A stretch of 24,266 nucleotides of DNA, from assembly GCA_019418025.1 (NCBI GenBank), contig DYCR01000032.1, forward strand, positions 1 to 24,266, written 5' to 3'. This stretch comes from Clostridiales bacterium. Its GTDB lineage: Bacteria > Bacillota > Clostridia > Oscillospirales > Oscillospiraceae. This document shows, one piece after another, positions 1-7,440 of this stretch. A program made the position numbers and the translations under genes. Under the pieces are notes generated by a model. That model made no database searches and was not told the DNA's origin. It worked only from the letters and a program-made list of their open reading frames with translations. The number at the start of each line of letters is the position of its first letter. Position 1 is the stretch's first letter.

Positions 1-62
1 TAAAATCATTTTCCACGGGGGCGTGTACCTCGGGGAAAATACTGCTCTGCCTGAGAGTGTGG

Positions 63-89
63 AATTTGTCCGTTATTGACGGACAAATT
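63..89. other. perfect 11-bp hairpin / inverted repeat
   Basis: Arms 63-73 and 79-89 are exact reverse complements around a 5-base loop (TATTG). There is no T-run on either side, so it is not an ordinary intrinsic terminator. It lies outside the terminator of the sugar operon and may be an operator or RNA structure of a neighbour that is cut off at the left edge. No gene is visible in bases 1-110. Confidence 0.4.
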
Positions 90-107
90 ATGCGCGGGTC
101 AGGCTGC

Positions 108-144
108 AAAAATGCCCGAAAGCCCTGAAAGGGGGTTTCGGGCA
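108..144 (-). terminator. intrinsic terminator of the sugar operon
   Basis: Read on the minus strand, arms 144-136 and 121-113 pair (TGCCCGAAA with TTTCGGGCA), extended by a G/C-rich inner part, and are followed by five T residues (108-112 on the plus strand are A). It lies 55 bases after the isomerase stop codon and after a second hairpin at 152-181. Confidence 0.8.
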
Positions 145-151
145 GTCTCAA

Positions 152-181
152 TCTGCCGCAGGATGGATATCCTGCGGCAGA
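152..181 (-). other. 13-bp hairpin directly after the isomerase gene
   Basis: Arms 152-164 and 169-181 are perfect reverse complements with a 4-base loop (GGAT). It has no T-run, so the terminator proper is probably the next hairpin at 108-144. This stem may protect the 3' end of the operon mRNA from exonucleases (inference). Confidence 0.6.
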
Positions 182-199
182 CCGTTATATACTATTGAA

Positions 200-1669
200 T
201 TAAGCCCAGGGATTCTCCGTTGCATAGGGCAGGCTCTTGGGCTGATTGTAGGAAATGTCTGCAATGCCAAAATACTTCAGCACCTCGAACAGGCTCTTGC
301 CGCAGTGGGCAAATGCCACCGCCCCGTGGTGGGGGTAGCGCTTCTGGATCAGCACATGGCGGTAGAAGCGGCCCATTTCGGGGATCGCGAAAATACCGAT
401 ACCGCCGAAGGAGCGGGTTGGCACATCCAGAACCTCTCCCTCTGCAATGTATGCACGCAGCTGTCCCTCAGAGTCGCACTGCAAACGATAGAAGGTCACA
501 TCGGATGCAGCAATATCGCCCTCCAGAGTTCCACGGGTGATATCGGGAGTGCCGCCATTCTCCAGCAGACGGTTCTGGATCAGCTGATACTTGACTGCAC
601 ACTCACCGCACATTTTGCAGCTGGGTGTGTTGCCGCAGTGGAAGCCCATAAAGGTGTCTTTGATATCGTAATCAAATTTCCCCGCAATATCCTCGTCATA
701 GATGTACTTGGGGACGGAATTGTTGATATCCAGCAGCGTGATGGCATCTCCGGTGATGCATGCGCCGATGTACTCAGACAGTGCGCCGTAGATATCCACC
801 TCACAGGCAACCGGAATCCCACGGGAAGCCAGTCTGGAGTTTACATAACAAGGCTCGAAGCCGAACTGCTCCGGGAATGCCGGCCAGCACTTGTCTGCAA
901 AGGCCACATGCTTTCTTGCGCCCTTGTGCGCCTCTGCCCAGTCAAGCAGTGTCAGCTCAAACTGCGCCATGCGCTCCAACAGGTCAGGATAGATCTTCTT
1001 GTCCCCCATTTCCTGCTCCATATCCGCAATGACCTCGGGGATACGGGCGTCTCCGGCATGGGCCTTATAAGAAACCAGAAGGTCCAATTCGGAGTTCTCC
1101 TCCACCTCAACCCCCAGCTCATACAGACCACTGATTGGGGCATTGCAGGCGAAAAAGTCCTGAGGACGGGGGCCGAAGGTGATGATCTTCAGATTCTTGA
1201 CACCGATGATCGCCCGGGCAATGGGAACGAACTCCTTCATCATCTGTGCGCACTCCTCTGCCGTGCCCACAGGATACTCGGGGATATATGCCTTCAGATG
1301 GCGCATCCCCAGATTGTAAGAGCAGTTCAGCACACCGCAGAAGGCATCGCCGCGGCCATTGATCAGATCGCCGTCGCCCTCAGCGGCTGCCACATACATC
1401 ACGGGGCCGTCAAACTTTTGGCACAGCAGGGTTTCCGGTGTCTCCGGACCGAAATTGCCCAAAAACACCACCAGAGCATTGACTCCATGGGCATTCACGT
1501 CCTCGATGGCTGCCACGGCATCTGTTTCGTTTTCCACGGTAATGGGACATTCATACAGCCCCTCGCCATATGCGGCCACGATATTCTGGCGGCGCTTTGT
1601 GGACAGGCTGATGGGGAAGCAGTCACGGGATACGGCAATAATGCCGAGCTTTACTTCTGGAATATTCAT
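200..1669 (-). CDS. L-fucose/L-arabinose isomerase family protein
   Basis: The 489-residue protein resembles the L-fucose/L-arabinose isomerase superfamily, cytosolic metal-dependent aldose-ketose isomerases. It is shorter than E. coli FucI (about 590), as expected for this uncharacterised clostridial branch. Candidate metal ligands by rough alignment are E290 (in ACEVDIYG), D314 (in LLDINN) and H447/H448 (in YPHHGA). A Cys cluster, C345, C351, C354 and C357, sits in the middle (GFHCGNTPSCKMCGEC). The ATG is supported by AAAGGAG ending 9 bases upstream. It is the last gene of an operon with the kinase and the DUF4867 gene, so the likely pathway is isomerisation to a ketose followed by phosphorylation. 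The substrate (fucose, arabinose, xylose or another sugar) cannot be decided from sequence. Confidence 0.82.
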   Translation of the reverse strand: MNIPEVKLGIIAVSRDCFPISLSTKRRQNIVAAYGEGLYECPITVENETDAVAAIEDVNAHGVNALVVFLGNFGPETPETLLCQKFDGPVMYVAAAEGDGDLINGRGDAFCGVLNCSYNLGMRHLKAYIPEYPVGTAEECAQMMKEFVPIARAIIGVKNLKIITFGPRPQDFFACNAPISGLYELGVEVEENSELDLLVSYKAHAGDARIPEVIADMEQEMGDKKIYPDLLERMAQFELTLLDWAEAHKGARKHVAFADKCWPAFPEQFGFEPCYVNSRLASRGIPVACEVDIYGALSEYIGACITGDAITLLDINNSVPKYIYDEDIAGKFDYDIKDTFMGFHCGNTPSCKMCGECAVKYQLIQNRLLENGGTPDITRGTLEGDIAASDVTFYRLQCDSEGQLRAYIAEGEVLDVPTRSFGGIGIFAIPEMGRFYRHVLIQKRYPHHGAVAFAHCGKSLFEVLKYFGIADISYNQPKSLPYATENPWA

Positions 1670-1690
1670 ATTTATGATCTCCTTTATCTG

Positions 1691-2329
1691 TCAAATGAAA
1701 TTTGCAATGTCGATATTCTCGCCGGACAGTCCGACCTTCGCGCCGGACTTGGCCTCATCGGACTCAGGATGCGCCAGAAGCCACTTGTTCCGTGCGGTCA
1801 TGTATGCATCCTCCTCGGTCTTAGGGGTCATGATGGGCTTTTCCGTGTTGGTTCCCTGCGGCAGGGCAACCAAAACCCGGAAGCCCTTGGCGGCATCCCG
1901 ATGGCAGGGTGCGTAATGCAGCGTTGTTGCATAAACCTCTACCAGAGTGCCTGCCGGAACGGAAAAGGCCTTGACCTTGGCGGTATCCAGTACACCGTCC
2001 ACGATCTGATCCTGCTTTGCAAGCAGCAGGATAAACTCCTCCGTGCCCAGATTGTACTCACTGTCCCGATGGTACTCAAGGCAGTTGAGCTTTGTGTTGT
2101 GGCCGTTGCACCATCCCAGCTGAACGGGCATGCCGCCATAGAGATGCTCGCTGACCTCGATCATGGCAGGCAGCTCCTGAAGCGGCTCATATTCCGCCAC
2201 ATAGTCCACGCCCTCCGGCTGAGGGGTATCCTTCAGAACAGACAGGATCTCCGCAGCCGTCTCCTCCATGCCACTGACGACCCGACCGTATGCCCGAAAC
2301 TCATCATCCAAAACAGAATAGATCTTCAT
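1691..2329 (-). CDS. DUF4867 family protein, cupin-like
   Basis: The 212-residue protein matches what I know of DUF4867, a family of unknown function that recurs beside fucose/arabinose-type isomerases and FGGY kinases. A cupin-like metal site is suggested by H77, E85 and H87 (LEYHRDSE), E98 and H138/H143 (TLHYAPCH). It has no signal peptide or membrane segment. The start has GGAG spaced 7 bases upstream, and that site lies in the last codons of the kinase gene. The gap to the kinase stop is only 4 bases, so translation is probably coupled. A role as a sugar isomerase, epimerase or lyase helper is possible, but this is inference from context. Family assignment is fairly secure; function is unknown. 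Confidence 0.75.
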   Translation of the reverse strand: MKIYSVLDDEFRAYGRVVSGMEETAAEILSVLKDTPQPEGVDYVAEYEPLQELPAMIEVSEHLYGGMPVQLGWCNGHNTKLNCLEYHRDSEYNLGTEEFILLLAKQDQIVDGVLDTAKVKAFSVPAGTLVEVYATTLHYAPCHRDAAKGFRVLVALPQGTNTEKPIMTPKTEEDAYMTARNKWLLAHPESDEAKSGAKVGLSGENIDIANFI

Positions 2330-2333
2330 GCAC

Positions 2334-3818
2334 TCACTCCTTTACAAGCTCTGCAAACAGCTCCTTGCAGGCAGGATAAATTTTCTTAAACTGCTGATAA
2401 CGCTTTTCATACTTCTCCACCAACTCCGGCTCAGGCCGGACGGTAGAAGCCACATGAACAAATTTGCCGCAGACCTCCTGAACCGACGCATATTCTCCGC
2501 AGGCCACCATCGCAAGCATCGCGCCGCCCATTCCCGGGCCCTGCTCCGACTCCAGACACTCCAGTTCTGCATTCAGGATGTTGGCGATCATCTTTTTCCA
2601 CAGGGGGCTTTTGGCTCCTCCGCCGCAGATCTTGGAGGAATCAATGGTGATCCCCAAGCTTCTTGCAACCTCTACGCTGTCTCGGATAGCAAAGGCAACA
2701 CCCTCCATGACCGCCTGAGTCAGATCCGCTCTGGTGGTGTCCATGGTCATGCCGATGAAGGTGCCACGGGCATTGGTGTCGTTGATGGGGCTGCGCTCCC
2801 CCATCAGATAGGGCAGAAAATAAACATGATTTTCCCCCAGCTTATCCTCGGTGATGGGGGTCTGCTCCGCAGCATAATCGGAAGTCTGATAAATTTCGTC
2901 CATCAGCCACTTGTTGCAGCTGGCGGCGCTGAGCATGCATCCCATCAGGTGATAGCCGCCGTCTGCATGGGCAAAGGCGTGCAGCGCGTTGTTTTGATCC
3001 ACGCCGAAGCTTTCCGACGAGATGAACACCGTACCGGAGGTTCCCAGAGAAATGTTACAGCCGCCTTCACCGACCACACCTGTGCCAACGGCAGCTGCGG
3101 CGTTATCTCCGGCACCTGCCGCCACCTTCACGTTTTCCCCCAGCCCCAGACGCTTGGCAACCTCCGGCTGGACCGTGCCGATGCAGTCATAGCTTTCAAA
3201 CAGCTTGGGCATCTGGGTTTCCGAAATACCGCAGATATTCAGCATTTCCTGACTCCACCGCTTGTTCCGAACATCCAGAAGCAGCATGCCGGATGCATCC
3301 GAATAATCGCAGGCGTGGACTCCAGTAAGGATATAGTTTACATAATCCTTCGGCAGCATAATTTTTGCGATTCGACGGAAATGTTCCGGCTCATTCTCCC
3401 GCACCCACAGGAGCTTGGGGGCCGTAAATCCGGCGAAGGCAATATTTGCCGTCCACTCTGACAGCTTGTCCCTGCCGATCTTGTTGTTCAGCTCGTCCAC
3501 CTGCTTGGCGGTTCTTCCATCGTTCCACAAAATAGCAGGGCGAATGACGTTGTCATTTTCATCCAGGATCACCAGACCGTGCATCTGACCGCCGCAGCCG
3601 ATCCCCGCCACGTCGGTACCGTCAAAGCCTGTCAGCAGCTCCGGAATTCCCTCCATGATCGCTCTGCGCCAGTCCTCCGGGTTCTGCTGGCTCCAGCCCG
3701 GCTGGGGAAATTCCAACGGATATTCCTTTGATACCACATTTTTGATTTCCCCCTGCCCATCCATGAGCAGCAGCTTGACAGCCGAGGTTCCCAAATCAAC
3801 TCCGATAAACAGCTTCAT
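2334..3818 (-). CDS. xylB: xylulokinase (FGGY family carbohydrate kinase)
   Basis: It phosphorylates a ketose, classically D-xylulose to xylulose 5-phosphate, in the cytosol. The N-terminus MKLFIGVDLGTSAVK carries the phosphate-binding DLGT loop. GQMHG (77-81) is the xylulokinase substrate motif, WND (98-100) follows, and D238 in AGAGDNAAAA is the expected catalytic base. The length of 494 residues is normal. I chose the ATG at 3818 because AGGAG lies 8 bases upstream; the ATG and GTG 6 and 9 bases earlier are too close to that site. It is the first gene of the operon. Given the isomerase partner, the true substrate could be fuculose, ribulose or another ketose, although the motifs favour the XylB group. 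Confidence 0.9.
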   Translation of the reverse strand: MKLFIGVDLGTSAVKLLLMDGQGEIKNVVSKEYPLEFPQPGWSQQNPEDWRRAIMEGIPELLTGFDGTDVAGIGCGGQMHGLVILDENDNVIRPAILWNDGRTAKQVDELNNKIGRDKLSEWTANIAFAGFTAPKLLWVRENEPEHFRRIAKIMLPKDYVNYILTGVHACDYSDASGMLLLDVRNKRWSQEMLNICGISETQMPKLFESYDCIGTVQPEVAKRLGLGENVKVAAGAGDNAAAAVGTGVVGEGGCNISLGTSGTVFISSESFGVDQNNALHAFAHADGGYHLMGCMLSAASCNKWLMDEIYQTSDYAAEQTPITEDKLGENHVYFLPYLMGERSPINDTNARGTFIGMTMDTTRADLTQAVMEGVAFAIRDSVEVARSLGITIDSSKICGGGAKSPLWKKMIANILNAELECLESEQGPGMGGAMLAMVACGEYASVQEVCGKFVHVASTVRPEPELVEKYEKRYQQFKKIYPACKELFAELVKE

Positions 3819-3849
3819 ATCCATCACTCCTGTTTGTTGTCTTTATTTT

Positions 3850-3909
3850 AGTATAGCGAATCAATGCTTGATTATCTAGGGCAAACATACTTATCAATTA
3901 GACTAATTT
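3850..3909 (-). promoter_or_regulatory. promoter and operator-like repeats of the xylB operon
   Basis: A TATACT -10 lies at 3850-3855 on the minus strand with no good -35 at 17 bases, which fits an activator-dependent promoter. An inverted repeat (AATCAA-TGC-TTGATT, 3859-3873) fills the space just upstream of the -10. A second one, AATTAG-A-CTAATT, is at 3896-3908. The octamer ACTAATTT occurs at 3902-3909 and again at 3936-3943, a 34-bp step. The AraC regulator next door is the natural candidate to bind here. The -10 is fairly sure; the operators are tentative. Confidence 0.5.
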
Positions 3910-3969
3910 GACCTTTTTGGAAATTCCACATATTCACTAATTTTCAAGTCAGAATTTTGTAAAACATAA

Positions 3970-4006
3970 CACCCCCGCCCGAAACGGTGCATTTCAGGCG
4001 AGGGTG
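3970..4006 (-). terminator. terminator of the AraC-family gene
   Basis: A 15-bp stem (arms 3970-3984 and 3992-4006, two G-U pairs) with a 7-base loop begins 6 bases after the regulator's stop codon. The T-run after it on the minus strand is imperfect (GTTATGTTTTA). It separates the regulator from the xylB operon, which therefore needs its own promoter. Confidence 0.75.
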
Positions 4007-4012
4007 ATCCGA

Positions 4013-4933
4013 TCAGGTCATATACTTTTGCAGCAGCTTCAGGCTGTCATCTCTGGAATAAAACCGCTCGATAGAGTGGAGGCTGTGATGCATGACTGCC
4101 GGCTGTGTCTGATGGCTGCGCTTGTATCCGCTGTACTCCTCCGGGGTCATGTGGTACTGCTGCTGAAACGCGCGGGAAAAGTATCGGTAGTCGGAAAAGC
4201 CGGACTCCATGCACACATCCAGCATCTTCATGCCGCCGGCTGCGATCAGCTTGCACGCGCAGTTGAACCGCACCGAGGTCACATAGTCCTGAAAGCTTTG
4301 GTTCATGGTTTCCTTGATGAATCGAGAAAGATAGCTGACCGAGCATTGCTCTGCTTCTGCAAAATCCGTCAGCCGGATCTTATGCATATAGTTTTCATCC
4401 ACAAAGCGGATCAGCCGTTCCATCCGAGCGTTCTTCTTGCTGATGCAGGATGCCTCCTCCGGGGTCAGGACACGGTGGGGCAGCTTCGACAGGAGCCGAT
4501 GCAGCAGCAGGCAGCATTCTCCCGCACAGTACAGACCATAGTGCCCCTGCTGATGCAGATAGATCTCTGTCATCACTGCGATCCTGCGCTTGATCTGGGA
4601 CAGCTCCGCTTCCGAGAAATGCTCCCCTGTTATGTTCCCATCCAGAATGATCGGCGGCAGGGACGGCAGACGTTTTGACGAGATCTGCACGCACAAAAAC
4701 GTGACCTGCCGATCCAGCTTATGAAATTCATGGGGCTCATTCGGGGCAAACAGTGCCAGCTCCCCCGGCTGCAAGGTCCGCATCCCCTGCCGATCCGTCA
4801 CGCACAGGGGCTGATCCAGAACCCACAGCAGCTCCCACTCCGTATGGAAGTGGGCAGTGCGGTAGTCCACCGTGTCAAAAAAGATACTCAGCCCCTCCAC
4901 CTGACGATGTTCCACAATTTCCAGTTCGTTCAA
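4013..4933 (-). CDS. AraC family transcriptional regulator with cupin sensor domain
   Basis: The 306-residue cytosolic regulator has an N-terminal cupin-type ligand domain (about 1-150; HFHTEWELLWV, then a GELALFAPNEPHEF stretch). The C-terminal AraC double helix-turn-helix spans about 200-300 and includes SYLSRFIKE and the family signature around GFSDYRYFSRAFQQQYHMTPEEY. I chose a TTG start at 4933 because GGAAGGA (4941-4947) lies 7 bases upstream. An in-frame ATG 14 codons earlier has no ribosome binding site and runs through this site. It is divergent from the sulfatase gene and upstream of the xylB operon on the same strand, so it probably senses a sugar and controls one or both. The family is certain; the ligand is unknown. 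Confidence 0.9.
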   Translation of the reverse strand: MNELEIVEHRQVEGLSIFFDTVDYRTAHFHTEWELLWVLDQPLCVTDRQGMRTLQPGELALFAPNEPHEFHKLDRQVTFLCVQISSKRLPSLPPIILDGNITGEHFSEAELSQIKRRIAVMTEIYLHQQGHYGLYCAGECCLLLHRLLSKLPHRVLTPEEASCISKKNARMERLIRFVDENYMHKIRLTDFAEAEQCSVSYLSRFIKETMNQSFQDYVTSVRFNCACKLIAAGGMKMLDVCMESGFSDYRYFSRAFQQQYHMTPEEYSGYKRSHQTQPAVMHHSLHSIERFYSRDDSLKLLQKYMT

Positions 4934-5076
4934 TATAATTTCCTTCCAAGATATACACATATTTTTACTCTGCAATATATGCTCATGTTACCATTATTTC
5001 CCGAAAATTTCAACAAATATCTTGCAGATTCCCCATCTACGCCCCTGCCCCTTCCCCATCTGCACGCCTCTGCCCG

Positions 5077-5105
5077 TTGCATGCAGCATCTGTGCATGCT
5101 ATACT
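5077..5105 (+). promoter_or_regulatory. sigma-A promoter of the sulfatase gene
   Basis: TTGCAT (5077-5082) and TATACT (5100-5105) are separated by 17 bases, close to consensus. The hexamer GCATGC occurs twice inside it (5079-5084 and 5094-5099), overlapping the -35 and the end of the spacer, which could be an operator. The leader of about 85 bases contains an inverted repeat (5123-5130 with 5147-5154). Confidence 0.75.
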
Positions 5106-5196
5106 GTGCTTGTTACTTCACCGCCGGTCCACCCCTTCCGGCATCCGGACCGGCCTGTTCCGAATACGACACGATCTGCAAAGGAGTCCGTTTTTT

Positions 5197-6951
5197 ATGA
5201 AAGCAATTATGGTGATGTTTGACTCACTCAATCGTCATTTTCTTCCAAATTATGGCTGTGATTGGACCAAGCTGCCGAATTTCGAACGGCTCGGTCAGCG
5301 TACACTCACCTTTGACCGGTTCTACGGCGGCAGTATGCCCTGCATGCCCGCCCGTCGGGAGCTGCATACCGGCCGCTATAATTTCCTGCACCGCAGCTGG
5401 TCCCCCATGGAGCCTTATGATGAATCCGTCTGCCGGAACCTCCGCTCTGCCGGGGTCTATTCCCACATCTCCACCGACCACTTTCACTACTGGGAGGACG
5501 GCGGCTCCTGCTATCTGAGCAAATACGACAGCTTTCAGATGAACCGCGGTCAGCAGGGTGACCCGTGGGTCCCCTGTGTGGAAAAGCCCTTCTGGCCAGA
5601 CACCTACTCCAACCGGACTGCCGGCGCAAACTGGCGGCACGACTGGGCCAACCGTGCCTATTTTGATCAGGGTGCGCCCATGCCCCAGACCGTTACTTTC
5701 CGCAATGGGTTGGATTTTATTGACCAAAATGCAGAAAATGACAACTGGTTTCTGACCATAGAATCCTTCGACCCCCACGAGCCCTTTTATTCTCAGCAGG
5801 AATACAAGGATCTTTATCCCCATTCCTATCATGGCAAGCAGATGGACTGGCCCAATTACGGACGCAACGATCTGGACGACTCCGCCACCGAGCATGTCCG
5901 CTTGGAGTATGCCGCACTGATGAGCATGTGCGACCGGCATCTTGGCATGGTGCTTGACAAAATGGACGCATATGACCTGTGGAAGGACACGATGCTGATC
6001 GTCAACACCGACCACGGCTTCATGCTGGGCGAAAAGGAATGGATGGGTAAAAATGTTCAGCCCTTTTACAACGAGCTGATTCAACTCCCCTTCTTCATCC
6101 ATGATCCCCGATGCCCCGACGCAGACGGAAAGCGCTGCGATGCTCTGGCCCAGACCATCGATATCCCCGTCACCGTTGCCGAGTATTTCCAAGCCCCGCC
6201 CTTGCAGCATGCTCAGGGTGTCTCCCTGCTGCCTGCGATCCGGTCCGGAGAAGCGGTGCGCAGCGAAGCACTGTTCGGCATCTTCGGCGGACACGTAAAC
6301 ATCACAGACGGACGCTATGTCTACATGCGCGCCGCAGCAAGCTGCGGCAATGGACCGCTGTATGATTATACCCTCATGCCCTGCCATATGAACGGCCCAT
6401 TCGGTACGGATGAGCTGCGGACCGCCAGCCTGTCACAGCAGGATTTCCCCTTTGCACAGCACTGCCCGCTGCTGAAGGTGGAGGCCCGAGTAGGAAACAA
6501 CAGCTACTGGTACGGCACACGCCTGTATGATCTGGAAAAAGACCCGCAGCAGCTGCATCCTGTGACTGATCTTACATTAAACCGCACCATGGCAGAGCTG
6601 CTGCGCAGGGCCATGCATGAAAGTGATGCCCCCGCCGAGCAGTACCAACGTCTGGGTCTGCCGGAGGACGGCCCCATCCCGGATGATGCACTGATTGCCG
6701 GAGAGGCCTCCTATGATCCCCCGCACATCGGAACCTTCACCTTCACCGAAAAGGCCGAAAAAGCACTGGCGATCTATCTCAGCACCCTCATTCCGGAGGC
6801 CGCCGAGCAGTTTTCTCAGCAGCTGATCCAGAAATTCCCCGACAATGCCCAGTTGCGTGAATCGGATATTTTTGACCAGATCCGTTTGGTTACGGCCCCC
6901 CGTTTCCGTGAGGCCGCTGTGCAAAATATCAAGAACTTTTTGTACGACTGA
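5197..6951 (+). CDS. sulfatase (Cys-type, formylglycine-dependent), cytosolic
   Basis: The 584-residue alkaline-phosphatase-superfamily sulfatase hydrolyses a sulfate ester. The sulfatase signature C49-M-P-A-R53 holds the cysteine that becomes formylglycine. Metal and catalytic residues are visible at D9 (MFDS), H194 (FDPHEPF), D272-H273 (NTDHGF) and K285 (WMGK). A Cys-type site under strict anaerobes is normally matured by the radical-SAM enzyme anSME, which is not in this window. There is no signal peptide, so the substrate is probably imported. The ATG at 5197 is chosen because AAGGAG (5181-5186) precedes it; longer in-frame starts lie inside the promoter. It is divergent from the AraC gene and likely under its control. 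Phosphonate or phosphate monoester hydrolysis is an alternative activity in this superfamily. Confidence 0.88.
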   Translation: MKAIMVMFDSLNRHFLPNYGCDWTKLPNFERLGQRTLTFDRFYGGSMPCMPARRELHTGRYNFLHRSWSPMEPYDESVCRNLRSAGVYSHISTDHFHYWEDGGSCYLSKYDSFQMNRGQQGDPWVPCVEKPFWPDTYSNRTAGANWRHDWANRAYFDQGAPMPQTVTFRNGLDFIDQNAENDNWFLTIESFDPHEPFYSQQEYKDLYPHSYHGKQMDWPNYGRNDLDDSATEHVRLEYAALMSMCDRHLGMVLDKMDAYDLWKDTMLIVNTDHGFMLGEKEWMGKNVQPFYNELIQLPFFIHDPRCPDADGKRCDALAQTIDIPVTVAEYFQAPPLQHAQGVSLLPAIRSGEAVRSEALFGIFGGHVNITDGRYVYMRAAASCGNGPLYDYTLMPCHMNGPFGTDELRTASLSQQDFPFAQHCPLLKVEARVGNNSYWYGTRLYDLEKDPQQLHPVTDLTLNRTMAELLRRAMHESDAPAEQYQRLGLPEDGPIPDDALIAGEASYDPPHIGTFTFTEKAEKALAIYLSTLIPEAAEQFSQQLIQKFPDNAQLRESDIFDQIRLVTAPRFREAAVQNIKNFLYD

Positions 6952-6979
6952 ATGATGCGCCCCTGTTAATCCTTAACAA

Positions 6980-7027
6980 AACAAGACCTTGACGGGCATT
7001 GGGAGCCCCTCAAGGTCTTGTTATTTT
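6980..7027. terminator. bidirectional intrinsic terminator
   Basis: A 13-bp stem (6980-6992 with 7010-7022) with an inner GGG/CCC part is followed by TTATTTTT on the plus strand and TTTTGTT on the minus strand. It serves the convergent sulfatase gene and small membrane-protein gene. Its arms closely match the terminator at 23812-23842. Confidence 0.85.
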
Positions 7028-7067
7028 TACGGATCATGCACCATCGGGAGACTCCGATTCCGGCTGA

Positions 7068-7319
7068 TCAGCCCTTTTTCCTTGTGAGGACGGCCCCGGC
7101 AATTCCTCCGACAAACACAAAAGGTGCGATCCTCACAAACAGCCATTCCAGCGAATGAATGCCGACACCGATTACGGCAGTTTCCGGACTGGTATAATCC
7201 CATCCCAGATAAGGACTGCTGCACACATACAGCAGTGCTAACACCACCGCCACGATCACACACAACGATATGAAGCACCAATGAATAATCCTTGGTACAG
7301 TCGGGAGAAAAGCCGCCAT
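7068..7319 (-). CDS. small two-helix membrane protein, unknown function
   Basis: I do not recognise this 83-residue protein. It has two hydrophobic segments, about residues 11-31 and 58-78, joined by a polar loop (SSPYLGWDYTSPE), and ends in a positive tail (TRKKG), so both ends are probably cytoplasmic. I chose the ATG at 7319, with GAGG 10 bases upstream. A TTG start 17 codons earlier is possible but lies close to the promoter. It is divergent from the BTAD regulator, whose promoter region it shares: TATAAT-like bases at 7382-7387 on the minus strand could be its -10. The composition is that of a real membrane protein, in contrast to the overlapping frame. Confidence 0.65.
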   Translation of the reverse strand: MAAFLPTVPRIIHWCFISLCVIVAVVLALLYVCSSPYLGWDYTSPETAVIGVGIHSLEWLFVRIAPFVFVGGIAGAVLTRKKG

Positions 7320-7357
7320 CACCTGTAATCCTCTGATTTGACCAGAGATTCCCTTTA

Positions 7358-7386
7358 TTGACAAAAGCAAAGATCCGTTCTATTAT
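7358..7386 (+). promoter_or_regulatory. sigma-A promoter of the BTAD regulator
   Basis: TTGACA (7358-7363, perfect) and TATTAT (7381-7386) are separated by 17 bases. The predicted leader is about 48 bases. The promoter suggests constitutive, vegetative expression of the regulator. Confidence 0.85.
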
Positions 7387-7440
7387 ATGAGCACACAATT
7401 TAAGGTTTTCTTTTTACTAACTACTTGATTCGGAGGCACA

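Noticed and set aside
305..2389. Long plus-strand open frame opposite the isomerase and DUF4867 genes
   Set aside because: It is the antisense shadow of two well-supported genes with clear ribosome binding sites and family motifs, and its own translation shows no domain.
4934..4975. Upstream ATG start for the AraC gene
   Set aside because: It has no ribosome binding site and the extension reads through the GGAAGGA that precedes the TTG start.
5224..6387. Long minus-strand open frame opposite the sulfatase
   Set aside because: Antisense shadow; the plus strand carries the sulfatase signature and catalytic residues.
7027..7398. Alternative minus-strand frame over the small membrane protein
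   Set aside because: It runs into the terminator hairpin and has irregular composition, whereas the overlapping frame has two clean membrane segments.
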